A stretch of DNA of 64,000 nucleotides, taken from NCBI RefSeq assembly GCF_040448675.1, contig NZ_CP159289.1, positions 5,067,001-5,131,000 of the forward strand. Reading direction: 5' to 3'. Positions 55,736 through 64,000 of this stretch are shown one piece after another. The notes under the pieces were generated by a model, which was given only the letters and a program-made list of their open reading frames with translations, did no database searches and was not told where the DNA came from. Every line of letters begins with the position of its first letter. Position 1 is the stretch's first letter. The position numbers and the translations under genes are program-made. This DNA is from Dyadobacter sp. 676. Its GTDB lineage: Bacteria; Bacteroidota; Bacteroidia; Cytophagales; Spirosomataceae.

Positions 55736-57568
55736 ATGCAGAAAAAATTAACAGCCTTGCTGGGCTTATGGCTGGCTATGGGCGCCGTAAATGCGCAGGA
55801 TACCGTCCGTTATACCGGCAAAACGCTCGTGAACGTCGATTACCATCACGGCCAGCTTAGTGCGGCCATCGGTGTGCATTCGTACCAGACATTGCGCGCT
55901 AACCGAACGGACCCCGGCGGGGATTCGGCCATTACCTGGACCTATAACCATGCGCCGATGCTGGCCTATTGGAACGGCAAATTTTACCTGAATTACCTGA
56001 GTAACCCGGTAGGTGAGCATATTCCGCCGGGACAGACGCTTTTACAGACTTCGGATGACGGGCGGAACTGGACTAAACCGGTAGCTATTTTTCCACCGTA
56101 TAAAATTCCCGACGGTACAAAAAAAGATGGCCATCCCGGCGTCGCGAAGGATTTATACGCGGTTATGCACCAGCGGATGGGCTTTTATGTTTCCAAAAGC
56201 GGCCGGTTGCTGACGCTCGGCTATTTCGGAATAGTGCTCGACGCGAAAGACGACCCGAACGATGGGCAGGGGATAGGCAGGGTAGTGCGGGAAATCAAAA
56301 AAGACGGGACTTACGGGCCGATCTACTTCATACGCCACAATGCGTCCTGGAAGCAGCCTTCGGATTACCCGATGTACACCGAAAGTACGGACAAAGGCTT
56401 TGTGGAGGCTTGCGAGGAACTCCTTTCCAATAGACTGGTAATCCAGCAATGGGTAGAAGAGGCCGACCGCAATGACCCGCTGATCAGTTTGAAAGGTGAA
56501 TATAAGGCACTCAGCTACTACCACTTGCCGGATGGACGGGTAGTGGGGCTCTGGAAAAATGCATTGACGAGCATCAGTAAAAACGAAGGTAAAACCTGGC
56601 TGTACAATCCCAAACGTGCGCCGGGATTTGTGAACAGCAATGCAAAAATCTGGGGCCAGAGAACGTCGGACGGAAAATATGCTACGGTCTACAATCCTTC
56701 GGAATTCCGCTGGCCGCTTGCGGTTTCTGTTAGCGACGATGGGCTGAACTACAAAAACCTGCTGCTGGTGAATGGCGAGATTACTTCCATGCGCTATGGT
56801 GGTAATTACAAATCCTACGGGCCGCAATATGTTCGTGGCATTTCCGAAGGCGACGGCACCCCGCCCGACGGCAATCTTTGGGTGACTTACAGCATGAACA
56901 AGGAGGATATCTGGGTCTCGAAGATTCCGGTTCCCGTGCGCGATAAGACTGAAAAACACGCTTCCGACCGCTTTGCGCAAATGCCCGACGGCAAGGAACT
57001 CGCCGAATGGAATGTTTACAGCCCGTTGCAGGCGCAGGCAGCTATTGGTAAAGGTGTAAATGGTAAGGTATTGATTATGAAGGATTCTGATCATTTCGAC
57101 TACTCGCGCGTCGAGCGTGTGATCCCCGCGACGAAAAAGCTGGTGGCTGAATTTTCTGTTACGGCGGGCCAAAACAACACAGGTTTGCTCGACATTGAAT
57201 TTCTGGATGCCAAAGGTATGCCGGGCATTCGTTTATCTTTTGACTCGGCCGGTGTTTTCAGGTTAAAGGCGGGTTACCGCAACAAAACCTTGTTGAATTA
57301 CCGGAAAGGACAGCGCTACGACATTAAGGTACAAGCCAACACCGAAACGCGGCTTTACACCGTTGTCGTAAACGGCAAACAGATTGGTACTGGTGTGCTT
57401 TTTGCGCCGCTCGAATCGGTGAGCCGGATCGCATTCCGCACGGGAAATACCCGTCGCTTTCCCGACGCCGATACACCTACCGATCAGATGTACGACCTTC
57501 CGAACGCCGGGATGAAGGACCCGGAAGCTGTTTTTGAAATTGATTATCTGATTACCAAGCCATTTTGA
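55736..57568 (+). CDS. Sialidase-fold secreted protein 2 with C-terminal jelly-roll
   Basis: A 610-aa secreted protein; ATG 55736 gives a signal peptide ending AVNAQ. Residues 30-440 are a beta-propeller of the sialidase superfamily (LLQTSDDGRNWTKPV, SISKNEGKTWLYNP, VSVSDDGLNYKNLL are Asp-box-like). Residues 445-610 look like a concanavalin-type sandwich (ASDRFAQMPDGKELAEWNVYS). It is not a close copy of the sialidase-fold protein at 39.6 kb. The target glycan is unknown; position between an apiosidase-like gene and GH127 suggests plant-pectin side chains. Confidence 0.78.
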   Translation: MQKKLTALLGLWLAMGAVNAQDTVRYTGKTLVNVDYHHGQLSAAIGVHSYQTLRANRTDPGGDSAITWTYNHAPMLAYWNGKFYLNYLSNPVGEHIPPGQTLLQTSDDGRNWTKPVAIFPPYKIPDGTKKDGHPGVAKDLYAVMHQRMGFYVSKSGRLLTLGYFGIVLDAKDDPNDGQGIGRVVREIKKDGTYGPIYFIRHNASWKQPSDYPMYTESTDKGFVEACEELLSNRLVIQQWVEEADRNDPLISLKGEYKALSYYHLPDGRVVGLWKNALTSISKNEGKTWLYNPKRAPGFVNSNAKIWGQRTSDGKYATVYNPSEFRWPLAVSVSDDGLNYKNLLLVNGEITSMRYGGNYKSYGPQYVRGISEGDGTPPDGNLWVTYSMNKEDIWVSKIPVPVRDKTEKHASDRFAQMPDGKELAEWNVYSPLQAQAAIGKGVNGKVLIMKDSDHFDYSRVERVIPATKKLVAEFSVTAGQNNTGLLDIEFLDAKGMPGIRLSFDSAGVFRLKAGYRNKTLLNYRKGQRYDIKVQANTETRLYTVVVNGKQIGTGVLFAPLESVSRIAFRTGNTRRFPDADTPTDQMYDLPNAGMKDPEAVFEIDYLITKPF

Positions 57569-57609
57569 ATGCGGTTTTGTATGATAATGCATCTCCGATT
57601 ATTGAAATT

Positions 57610-59632
57610 ATGAAGACCGCCAAAACCATCATAGCGCTCTCGTTCGGGCTGGGGCTCAATGCATTTGCGCAGGAAAAAGCCCTTGTCAATACATCGCAAA
57701 GTAAATTCGCGAAACTCCATGGTGCGGATCTGACGGCCGTCGAGTGGACGCAGGGCTTTTGGGCCGACCGTTTCAAGGCATGCCGGGAAACCATGGTGCC
57801 GCAGCTATGGAAAACCTATACCGACCCGGATGTCAGTCATTCGTTCCGTAATTTCGAGATTGCCGCCGGCCTCGAACCGGGCAACTTTAAAGGGCCTTCG
57901 TTTCACGACGGGGATTTTTACAAAACACTCGAAGCGGTAGCCAGTCTGTATGCCGCCACCAGGGACCCGAAGCTGGATGCGCTCATGGACAAGGCCATTG
58001 CTGTAATCGCCAAAGCGCAGCGTGGGGACGGGTACATTTATACCAAAGCCATTATCGGGCAAAAGCAGAACGGCGAGGGTAAAATGTTCGCCGACCGTCT
58101 GAGTTTCGAGGCCTATAATTTCGGGCATTTGATGACCGCCGCCTGCGTGCATTATCGCGCTACGGGCAAAAATACCCTGCTCGATGTCGCTAAAAAAGGC
58201 TGCCGGTTTTCTTGTCGCTTTCTACAACTCGGCCACGGCGGAGCAGAGCCGCAACGCCATTTGCCCATCGCATTATATGGGCCTTTCGGAGCTTTACCGC
58301 ACCACGCGCGACGAGAAGTATCTCACGCTGGTAAAGCACCTGATCGCCATTAAAGGAGCCACCGAAGGCACGGACGATAACCAGGACCGTATCCCGTTCC
58401 TGAAACAAACCAAAGTGATGGGTCATGCCGTGCGCGCCAACTATCTGTACGCGGGCGTCGCGGACGTGTATGCGGAGACGGGCGACGAAGCGTTGCTCGC
58501 GCAGCTCCATACGATGTGGGACGACGTTACCCGACATAAAATGTACGTCACCGGCGGTTGCGGGGCGCTCTACGACGGCGTCTCTCCCGATGGTACTTCG
58601 TATAAGCCCGATGAAGTCCAGAAAATCCATCAGGCCTATGGCCGCGATTACCAGCTGCCCAACTTTACCGCGCACAACGAGACCTGCGCCAACATCGGTA
58701 ATGTCCTCTGGAACTGGCGCATGCTGCAGATAACCGGCGAAGCCAAATATGCAGATATTGTAGAGCTTGCCTTGTACAACAGCGTGTTGTCGGGTATTAA
58801 TTTGAAAGGTGATAAGTTTCTTTATACCAATCCTCTGGCTTATTCCGACGCATTGCCCTTCAAACAGCGCTGGGAAAAAGACCGGCAGGCATACATTTCC
58901 AAATCGAACTGCTGCCCGCCCAACACCGTACGCACCGTTGCGGAGGTGAGCCAATATGCTTACAGCCTTTCGGACGCCGGTGTTTTCTTCAATTTGTATG
59001 GCGGGAATAAATTTAAGACAGCATTTAAAGGCGGACATTTGCGCCTGACGCAAACGACCGATTATCCGTGGAACGGGAAAATTTCCGTCACTATCGACGA
59101 AGCACCGGAAAACGCATTAGCGCTATTTTTTCGCATTCCGGACTGGTGCAGCAATGCTTCCTTAATAGTTAATGGTAAAAAAGAAAATACAAAACCCGGC
59201 TCCGGCTCTTACGCGGAGGTCAAGCGAGCGTGGAAATCGGGCGATAAAATCGAACTGACGCTCGATATGCCCGTAAAACTGATCGAATCGAATCCTTTGG
59301 TAGAAGAAACCCGGAACCAGGTGGCCGTGAAACGCGGTCCGGTAGTGTATTGCGTGGAATCCGTTGATTTACCGAAGGGTAAAACCATTTTCGACGTTGC
59401 TATCGCAGCTAGAAACAATTTCAAACCAGCTCCGCTGACCATTGAAAACAGCCCCGTAATGGCCCTGCAAGGCGACGCTCTGCTCCTCGACAATTCGGAT
59501 TGGGACAACAAGTTGTATCGCGAAGTTGCAGTCGGGACACCGAAAACCATTCCTGTGCGGCTGGTTCCATACTACGCCTGGGGAAACCGGGGGCACGGGG
59601 ATATGTCGGTATGGCTACCGCTGGTGCGGTAA
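57610..59632 (+). CDS. GH127 beta-L-arabinofuranosidase-family protein (frameshifted)
   Basis: About 673 aa after removing one A from the run at 58192-58197, which gives VAKKAAGFLVAFYNSA. A signal peptide ends NAFAQ. The (alpha/alpha)6 barrel carries the GH127 zinc/cysteine centre: Glu and Cys in HNETCANIG and the Cys pair in SNCCPPNTVR, the nucleophile motif established for HypBA1. The start of the catalytic domain is VEWTQGFWADRFKACRETMVP. GH127 enzymes remove beta-L-arabinofuranose, and pectic relatives act on rhamnogalacturonan II side chains. It is the last gene of the SusCD 2 operon. Confidence 0.9.
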
Positions 59633-59979
59633 CGTCGGCTTCGGGGCCTGATTTTCACGTTTGGGGCAGGGAGCGCCGCTGTGTACCCGTTGTCGCGTAC
59701 CTAGCGGTACGCCGGGGTAGTTTTTGTATCGATCTTGCCACCGATGTTTTCATTCCTGGCGGGATCGGTTTGGTAAAACGCAAGCCCCGTCAGGGACGAA
59801 ATATTGGTGGCAATACCGAATACGACCAATCCGGAAGGCACCTGCCGAGCCCCCCGCGGCATCGTAATTCCGCCTCCGGTTCTGTAAATGAGCATAGTGA
59901 TTAAGATTTGAACGCGCCAATATGAGCGGAGCTCCAACAGGTGGCCGCTTTGCCCCGGTGGCTCGGCCTCGTGTTGCGC
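59633..59979. other. Intergenic region with hairpin and probable dispersed repeat
   Basis: 347 bp without a credible gene. GCGTACC-TAGC-GGTACGC (59695-59712), followed after six bases by a short T-run, could terminate the GH127 operon. The central part (about 59740-59900; contains GCCCCGTCAGGGACGAAATA) has the look of a dispersed intergenic repeat of Bacteroidota; its minus strand is open for 78 codons but the translation resembles no protein family. Confidence 0.5.
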
Positions 59980-60345
59980 TTAGGCATTGTCCAGCAATAC
60001 GCCGGGATCGATATCCAGTTTGTGATAAACGGCCTTCAGGAAAGGCACATCCGGTTCACGCTTGCCGTTCAGGATTTGTGAGAGTTTGTCCTTTCCCAGT
60101 CCTAGTAAATCGGCAAGGCCGGCTATCGTCAAATTGAGTTCAAAACGTTTTCTTTCGACTATTTCAGGAATCGATTTGGGCATCGGGAAAGGGTAGTGCA
60201 CTTTTTCATATGCCTGAATTGCTGACGCGAGTGTTTCAATTCTGTCCGCTTCCTTATCAGAAATATTGCCCTCCCCCTTTTTCATCAAGCGGTTGAGTTC
60301 TTCAAGTGCCGCCTCGTATTTTTTCTCTGATTGCAAAGTTTCCAT
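59980..60345 (-). CDS. higA: HigA-type antitoxin (XRE family)
   Basis: A 121-aa protein with an N-terminal helical toxin-binding half and a C-terminal Cro/C1 helix-turn-helix at about 70-110 (LTIAGLADLLGLGKDKLSQILNGKREP). The length and the IPEIVERKRFELNLT linker fit the HigA group. It starts 9 nt after the end of the toxin gene, so the toxin-first order of HigBA is kept. It neutralises the toxin and represses its own promoter in characterised systems. Confidence 0.88.
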   Translation of the reverse strand: METLQSEKKYEAALEELNRLMKKGEGNISDKEADRIETLASAIQAYEKVHYPFPMPKSIPEIVERKRFELNLTIAGLADLLGLGKDKLSQILNGKREPDVPFLKAVYHKLDIDPGVLLDNA

Positions 60346-60354
60346 ACCAATGTC

Positions 60355-60647
60355 TTATAACGCAGACAAATTTACATCATCATATTGCTTATGTGTGCCA
60401 ATGAAACGAATGTACACTGTTCGTGTCCTAAATATGATTCGAGCGATCAACCTGCACCTATTACCACCCATATTAAATACAAACAATGCGTTACCCACCG
60501 AATCAGCGGAGTTGAAAGTCTGCCTGACTGCTGCGAAATTGGGCCAGTCTGCATTCAGGGTCTCAACATACCATTTGTCTAACGGGATTTCCAGCTCCGG
60601 ATTATTGATACAAAACGATCTGATCGCCCTGTGAGAACGATAACCAC
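60355..60647 (-). CDS. higB: HigB-type mRNA-interferase toxin, frame break near the start
   Basis: Reading the minus strand from 60635 to the TAA at 60355 gives HRAIRSF, IPLDKWYVETLNADWPNF, FNSADSVGN, LFVFNMGGNRCRL and VYIRFIGTHKQYDDV, the full HigB (RelE-like) consensus. No ATG precedes it in frame. Adding one T at about 60636 joins it to a GTG at 60647 and gives VVIVSHRAIRSF, matching the family N-terminus and about 97 aa in all. So the toxin is either hit by a sequencing error like other genes here or is inactivated. The catalytic core residues appear intact. Confidence 0.7.
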
Positions 60648-60746
60648 CAGTTTGTTTTTTGAAGTTACAGCTTCAATTTGAAAAACCTTAATGATTTGAT
60701 TGAAATGTTGTTTTCAAGTGCAATTTCCCGCTTATCAAACGGTACT

Positions 60747-61508
60747 CTACAACTCCCTGATCCAGATATTCCGGAAGCTCACGCGGCTTCCATGCTCCTG
60801 CAATTGCAAAGGCAGCTTCGCATCGTGGTACTTGTACTTCGGATAGCCCTGGTAAACCATGGGTCCCTTCAATTCCACGTGGTTTAGAATCAATACATTA
60901 TTGTGGAAAACGGTCATGTATGCAGGCTTTTCAACGGTTTTGTCGGCGCGGAAGACAGGTGCTTCGAAAACGACGTCGTAAGTCTGCCAGGTCTGCGGCT
61001 TGCGGGCGGCATTCACCAGTGGCGTGTGTTGTTTGTAGACGCTGCCGGCCTGGCCGTTGTAGTAGATTTTGGTGTTGTAGTTCCAGGATTCGTAGATCTG
61101 CAATTCGTAAAGACCCATAATGAGCACGCCGCTGTTGCCCCGGTTGAAATCCTTGTCTTCGGATGGATCGGGCGTGCGCCATTCGACGTGTAGCTGCATG
61201 TTGCCGAATTTTTGTTTCGTGCGGATATCGGTGGCCCTGGGCACGATAACCAGCGCGTCGCCGTCGGGTTTCCATCTGACGGCCGAGCCGTCGGGGTGTT
61301 CCCATTTGGCGAGGTCCGTTTGGCCGCTGTACAGAATGATGGCATCCGAAGGCGGTTGTGCGCACGTTTCGCCCGGGGTTACAAGCGGGGGTTTAAACGA
61401 CCAGTCCTCGGTTGCCGCAGGAGGTGGCAGTTTTTCTTCTTTTTCGGATTGGGCGGCGGCCAACGTGCTGGCTGCCAGCAGGAGCATTCCGGTGAAAAGC
61501 TTTTTCAT
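60747..61508 (-). CDS. DUF1080 (3-keto-disaccharide hydrolase-like) secreted protein
   Basis: A 253-aa secreted protein; ATG 61508 gives a signal peptide ending LAAAQ, and the longer in-frame start is rejected. The DUF1080 jelly-roll (concanavalin-like) domain covers about 60-253: AIILYSGQTDLAKWEH, MQLHVEWRTPDPSEDKDFNRGNSG, YELQIYESW and the C-terminal VSFRNIWIREL. Some DUF1080 proteins hydrolyse 3-keto-glycosides and pair with sugar oxidoreductases; others are carbohydrate-binding only. It is divergent from the DeoR regulator. Confidence 0.87.
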   Translation of the reverse strand: MKKLFTGMLLLAASTLAAAQSEKEEKLPPPAATEDWSFKPPLVTPGETCAQPPSDAIILYSGQTDLAKWEHPDGSAVRWKPDGDALVIVPRATDIRTKQKFGNMQLHVEWRTPDPSEDKDFNRGNSGVLIMGLYELQIYESWNYNTKIYYNGQAGSVYKQHTPLVNAARKPQTWQTYDVVFEAPVFRADKTVEKPAYMTVFHNNVLILNHVELKGPMVYQGYPKYKYHDAKLPLQLQEHGSRVSFRNIWIREL

Positions 61509-61604
61509 AATACATGAGTATTGCAGGAATGAAACATCGAAATCAAGCATAAGTAATCCCATTGTTGTTAAACAAAGAAATAATAGCACAATAATTCACT
61601 ATTA

Positions 61605-61648
61605 TTTTCAATTTTCTATTTTTATTTTCTTTTATTTACGTAAATTTG
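61605..61648 (+). promoter_or_regulatory. Promoter and T/C repeat of the deoR-type gene
   Basis: A near 7-nt-periodic run (TTTTCAA TTTTCTA TTTTTAT, then TTTCTTTTATTT) at about 61607-61638 is followed by TAAATTTG at 61641-61648, a match to the -7 box TAnnTTTG. The repeat type is shared with other operons of the region and suggests autoregulation. Confidence 0.45.
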
Positions 61649-61762
61649 CTTTTGATAAGTTTAAGCGTTCTATTTGAGCTGTGAATAGGTTTATTTTTTG
61701 TCGGTATGTGACGGATTGTTTCTTTTCCGCCTATTTTTAGGTAAAAAACAAAAGTTGATACA

Positions 61763-62530
61763 ATGCTGGCAAATCAGAGAAGAGAAAAAATACTTGAACT
61801 GTTAAAAGAAGACGGCTCGGCGAAGGTGATCGACCTGGCGAGGCTCTTTAAAGTGACCGAGGTGACCATCCGGCAGGATCTGGACAAGCTCGAAAAGGAC
61901 GGCCTGGTGATCAAGGAACACGGCGGGGCGTTTTTGAAGAATGTCGAAGACCAGGTGCGCAATTTCTCGCTCGCCAATCAGGAAAACCTCGATAAGAAAG
62001 AACTGATCGCCGCGAAATGCCTGGAATTTATTTCGAACGGCGACACGATCATTCTCGACTCCGGGTCGACCACGACGGAGATCGCGAAGAAGCTGAGAGG
62101 CAGCAACAAGCATCTGACAGTGATCACCAACGCATTGAATATCGCGTTGATTCTCGGTGCCGAAACGGGTATCGAGGTGATCATGACCGGCGGGGAATTT
62201 AAGCCGCCTACCTTGTCGCTGACGGGTCAGAAAGCGGCCGACTTTTTCAAAGGCCTCAATGTGCAGAAGCTGTTCCTGGCAACGGCGGGATTATCGCTTA
62301 AAGCCGGACTTACCTATCCGAGTATCAGCGACCTGGTCGTGAAAAAGGCAATGATCGACGCGGCGGATACGACTTACCTGGTAGCCGATTCGACCAAGGT
62401 CGGCAAAAGTGCATTCGCAAGCCTCGGCGCCCTGTCGCTGATCGACTATATCATCACCGACGCGGGCATCGAGGAGAAGTTCCAGCAGGTTTTTCATGAT
62501 AATGAGATCGAGCTGATTATTGCGGAGTAG
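61763..62530 (+). CDS. DeoR/GlpR-family transcriptional regulator
   Basis: A 255-aa regulator. The N-terminal winged helix-turn-helix is typical (RREKILELLKEDGSAKVIDLARLFKVTEVTIRQDLDKLEKDGL). The C-terminal sugar-phosphate sensor has the ISOCOT-fold motifs DSGSTTTEIAKKL and VIMTGGEFKPPTLSLTG. DeoR regulators usually bind a phosphorylated sugar that relieves repression. Here the ligand is likely a product of the FGGY kinase. It is immediately upstream of and co-directional with the isomerase-fold gene. Confidence 0.92.
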   Translation: MLANQRREKILELLKEDGSAKVIDLARLFKVTEVTIRQDLDKLEKDGLVIKEHGGAFLKNVEDQVRNFSLANQENLDKKELIAAKCLEFISNGDTIILDSGSTTTEIAKKLRGSNKHLTVITNALNIALILGAETGIEVIMTGGEFKPPTLSLTGQKAADFFKGLNVQKLFLATAGLSLKAGLTYPSISDLVVKKAMIDAADTTYLVADSTKVGKSAFASLGALSLIDYIITDAGIEEKFQQVFHDNEIELIIAE

Positions 62531-62647
62531 GAGGATTGAATTTTGAATGAGTGAATGATTGAATGAGTGAATAAAAAAAGTTTAAAGCTTAGGGCTTATA
62601 GCTTAAAGCTAACAGCCGACGGCCGATAGCCGACAGCCATCAAACCC
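62531..62647. repeat. Three low-complexity repeat modules between deoR-type and isomerase genes
   Basis: Successive blocks: GAATGAGTGAATGATTGAAT and a further GAGTGAAT (62540-62571), AAAGCTTAGGGCTTATAGCT and following bases (62584-62609), and AGCCGACGGCCGATAGCCGA plus CAGCC (62612-62636). Each block is a short word repeated with slight changes. No gene fits. Confidence 0.75.
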
Positions 62648-64000
62648 ATGAACATGAAAGAAAGTATCGGAGTAATTATTGGCAACAGGGATTTTTTTCC
62701 GGACCGGCTGGTGGCCGAGGCGCGGGTGGAGATCGTCGATTTGCTGAAAAAATTGAATATCAACGGCGTCATGCTCGATACCGAAGCTACGAAGCTCGGA
62801 GGGGTCGAAACGTTTCAGGATGCGCAGAAATGCGCGGCATTGTTCCGGGCGTACCGGGATGAGATTATTGGCGTGCTGGTGGTTCTGCCCAATTTCGGGG
62901 ATGAACGCGGCATCGCCGAAACGCTCAAGCTGGCCGATCTGAATGTGCCGGTGTTGGTCCAGGGTTACCCCGACGATCTCGACAAGCTGGATGTGGCCCG
63001 CCGCCGCGATTCGTGGTGCGGGAAGATTTCCGCCTGCAATAATTTGTATCAATATGGTATTAAATATACGCTTACAACCAGGCACGTCGTACATCCGACC
63101 GATCCTTCGTTCGTCAAAGATCTGAACGATTTCGTGGCGGTGTGCCGGGTAACCAAAGGGCTTCGTAATGTGCGGATCGGCGCTATCGGCGCTCGTCCGG
63201 GCGGGTTCAACACGGTGCGTTACAGCGAGAAGATTTTACAACGCAATGGCATTTCAGTCGTGACGGTGGATCTGTCGGAGATTTTGGGCAATGCGAATAA
63301 GCTCACGGCCCAGGATTCGAAGGTGAAGGAACGTCTGGACAAAATCACTTCCTATGCCTCACGCGGGCGCACACCTGACGAGGCCTTGATCCAGATGGCG
63401 AAGCTGGACGTGGTTTTGGGTGAATTTATGGAAGCGAATGCGCTGGACGCGACGGCCATTCAATGCTGGACGTCGGTGCAGCAGAATTACGGCTGCAATG
63501 TGTGCACAAGCATGAGCATCATGAGCGAAAATATGATGCCGAGCGGCTGCGAGGTGGATGTGACGGGAACATTGAGCATGTATGCGCTGCAACTCGCTTC
63601 GGGCTCGCCGAGCGCGCTGGTGGATTGGAATAACAATTACGCAAACGACGAAAATAAATGCGTGCTCTTCCATTGCGGCAATTGGGCGAAGTCGTTTTTG
63701 CCGGATATCGAAATCGCGACGGCGCCGATCCTGGGGACATCGGTGGGAGAGGAGAATACCTGGGGCGCATTGGCCGGTCGCACGCCCGCGATGCCGCTCA
63801 CGTACGGGCGCATCAGCACGGACGACCCGCGCGGGATCATGAAGGCGTATGTAGGCGAGGGACGTTTGACGGACGATTCGTTGAAAACCTTCGGTAACCG
63901 TGCCGTAGCTGAAATCCCGAACCTGCAAAATCTTATGAATTACGTCTGCCGCAATGGTTTCGAGCACCACGTGGTAATGAATGCGTCGAAAACTGCCGGC
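62648..64000 (+). CDS. L-fucose/L-arabinose isomerase-fold protein (3' end beyond window)
   Basis: An open frame of 451 codons runs off the right edge. The start is ATG 62648 or 62654. The N-terminal half has IGVIIGNRDFFPDRLVAEAR and GVLVVLPNFGDERGIAE, as in fucose isomerase-like proteins. The central and C-terminal parts contain RIGAIGARPGGFNTVRYSE, LGEFMEANALDATAIQCW and VFTG-equivalent metal/substrate motifs such as PSGCEVDVTGTLSMYAL and VLFHCGNWAKS. These proteins interconvert aldose and ketose or act on related sugars. As a neighbour of DeoR, and with FGGY kinase and RuBisCO-like genes in the same region, it is likely an early step in the same catabolic route. Confidence 0.85.
   Translation, partial: MNMKESIGVIIGNRDFFPDRLVAEARVEIVDLLKKLNINGVMLDTEATKLGGVETFQDAQKCAALFRAYRDEIIGVLVVLPNFGDERGIAETLKLADLNVPVLVQGYPDDLDKLDVARRRDSWCGKISACNNLYQYGIKYTLTTRHVVHPTDPSFVKDLNDFVAVCRVTKGLRNVRIGAIGARPGGFNTVRYSEKILQRNGISVVTVDLSEILGNANKLTAQDSKVKERLDKITSYASRGRTPDEALIQMAKLDVVLGEFMEANALDATAIQCWTSVQQNYGCNVCTSMSIMSENMMPSGCEVDVTGTLSMYALQLASGSPSALVDWNNNYANDENKCVLFHCGNWAKSFLPDIEIATAPILGTSVGEENTWGALAGRTPAMPLTYGRISTDDPRGIMKAYVGEGRLTDDSLKTFGNRAVAEIPNLQNLMNYVCRNGFEHHVVMNASKTAG

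Noticed and set aside
59701..59937. 78-codon minus-strand gene
   Set aside because: No protein-family resemblance, no start context, and the DNA looks like a structured intergenic repeat.

Overview
The window looks like a chromosomal segment of a moderately GC-rich member of the Bacteroidota, most likely a Dyadobacter/Spirosoma-type Cytophagales. The basis is two SusC/SusD outer-membrane glycan-uptake pairs with long runs of secreted carbohydrate-active enzymes, Bacteroidota-type promoter words (TAnnTTTG), few recognisable Shine-Dalgarno sequences, and families typical of the group (DUF6298, DUF5703, DUF1080, DUF4038). I saw no tRNA, rRNA, CRISPR array, transposase or integrase.

Region 1 (1-21.5 kb) is a biosynthetic locus. 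Nine minus-strand genes, nearly all overlapping or a few bases apart, form one apparent 18.7 kb operon: a giant synthase (two nitronate-monooxygenase-like regions, KS, AT, two ACPs, KR), a second synthase (KS, AT, DH, PPTase), a free ACP, an alpha/beta hydrolase, two GT1-type glycosyltransferases and three paralogous HxxxD acyltransferases. The set resembles a PUFA-synthase/heterocyst-glycolipid type line. It predicts a long, partly reduced acyl chain that is glycosylated and then acylated, i.e. an undescribed (poly)acylated glycolipid. A heterodimeric ABC exporter with one degenerate ATP site converges on it and may export the product.

Region 2 (21.5-27.6 kb) holds ordinary genes: a PD40 beta-propeller lipoprotein, a secreted protein of unknown function, a small membrane protein, exonuclease III, a GAF histidine kinase and an ankyrin-repeat membrane protein.

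Region 3 (28-44 kb) is a plus-strand pectin-type polysaccharide utilisation locus: SusC, SusD, PL1 pectate lyase, a beta-helix/DUF6298 protein, an (alpha/alpha)6 glycosidase, a sialidase-fold protein, a xylose-isomerase-like protein and a DUF5703 glycosidase.

Region 4 (44-64 kb) is a second locus that joins glycan depolymerisation (two DUF4038/apiosidase-type hydrolases, GH127, a sialidase-fold protein, DUF1080, SusCD) to an unusual intracellular set: FGGY kinase, one-cysteine Asp/Glu-racemase-family protein, RuBisCO-like protein, L-fucose-isomerase-fold protein and a DeoR regulator. T/C-rich repeats resembling DeoR-family operators precede several of these units. The RuBisCO-like gene is cut off in its catalytic domain at a junction with another gene fragment. 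A HigBA module sits inside the locus.

Eleven genes or gene parts are broken by one-base indels, nearly all in homopolymers. Each can be restored to a family-typical protein by changing one base, so I treat them as probable sequencing errors and annotate them as single genes.
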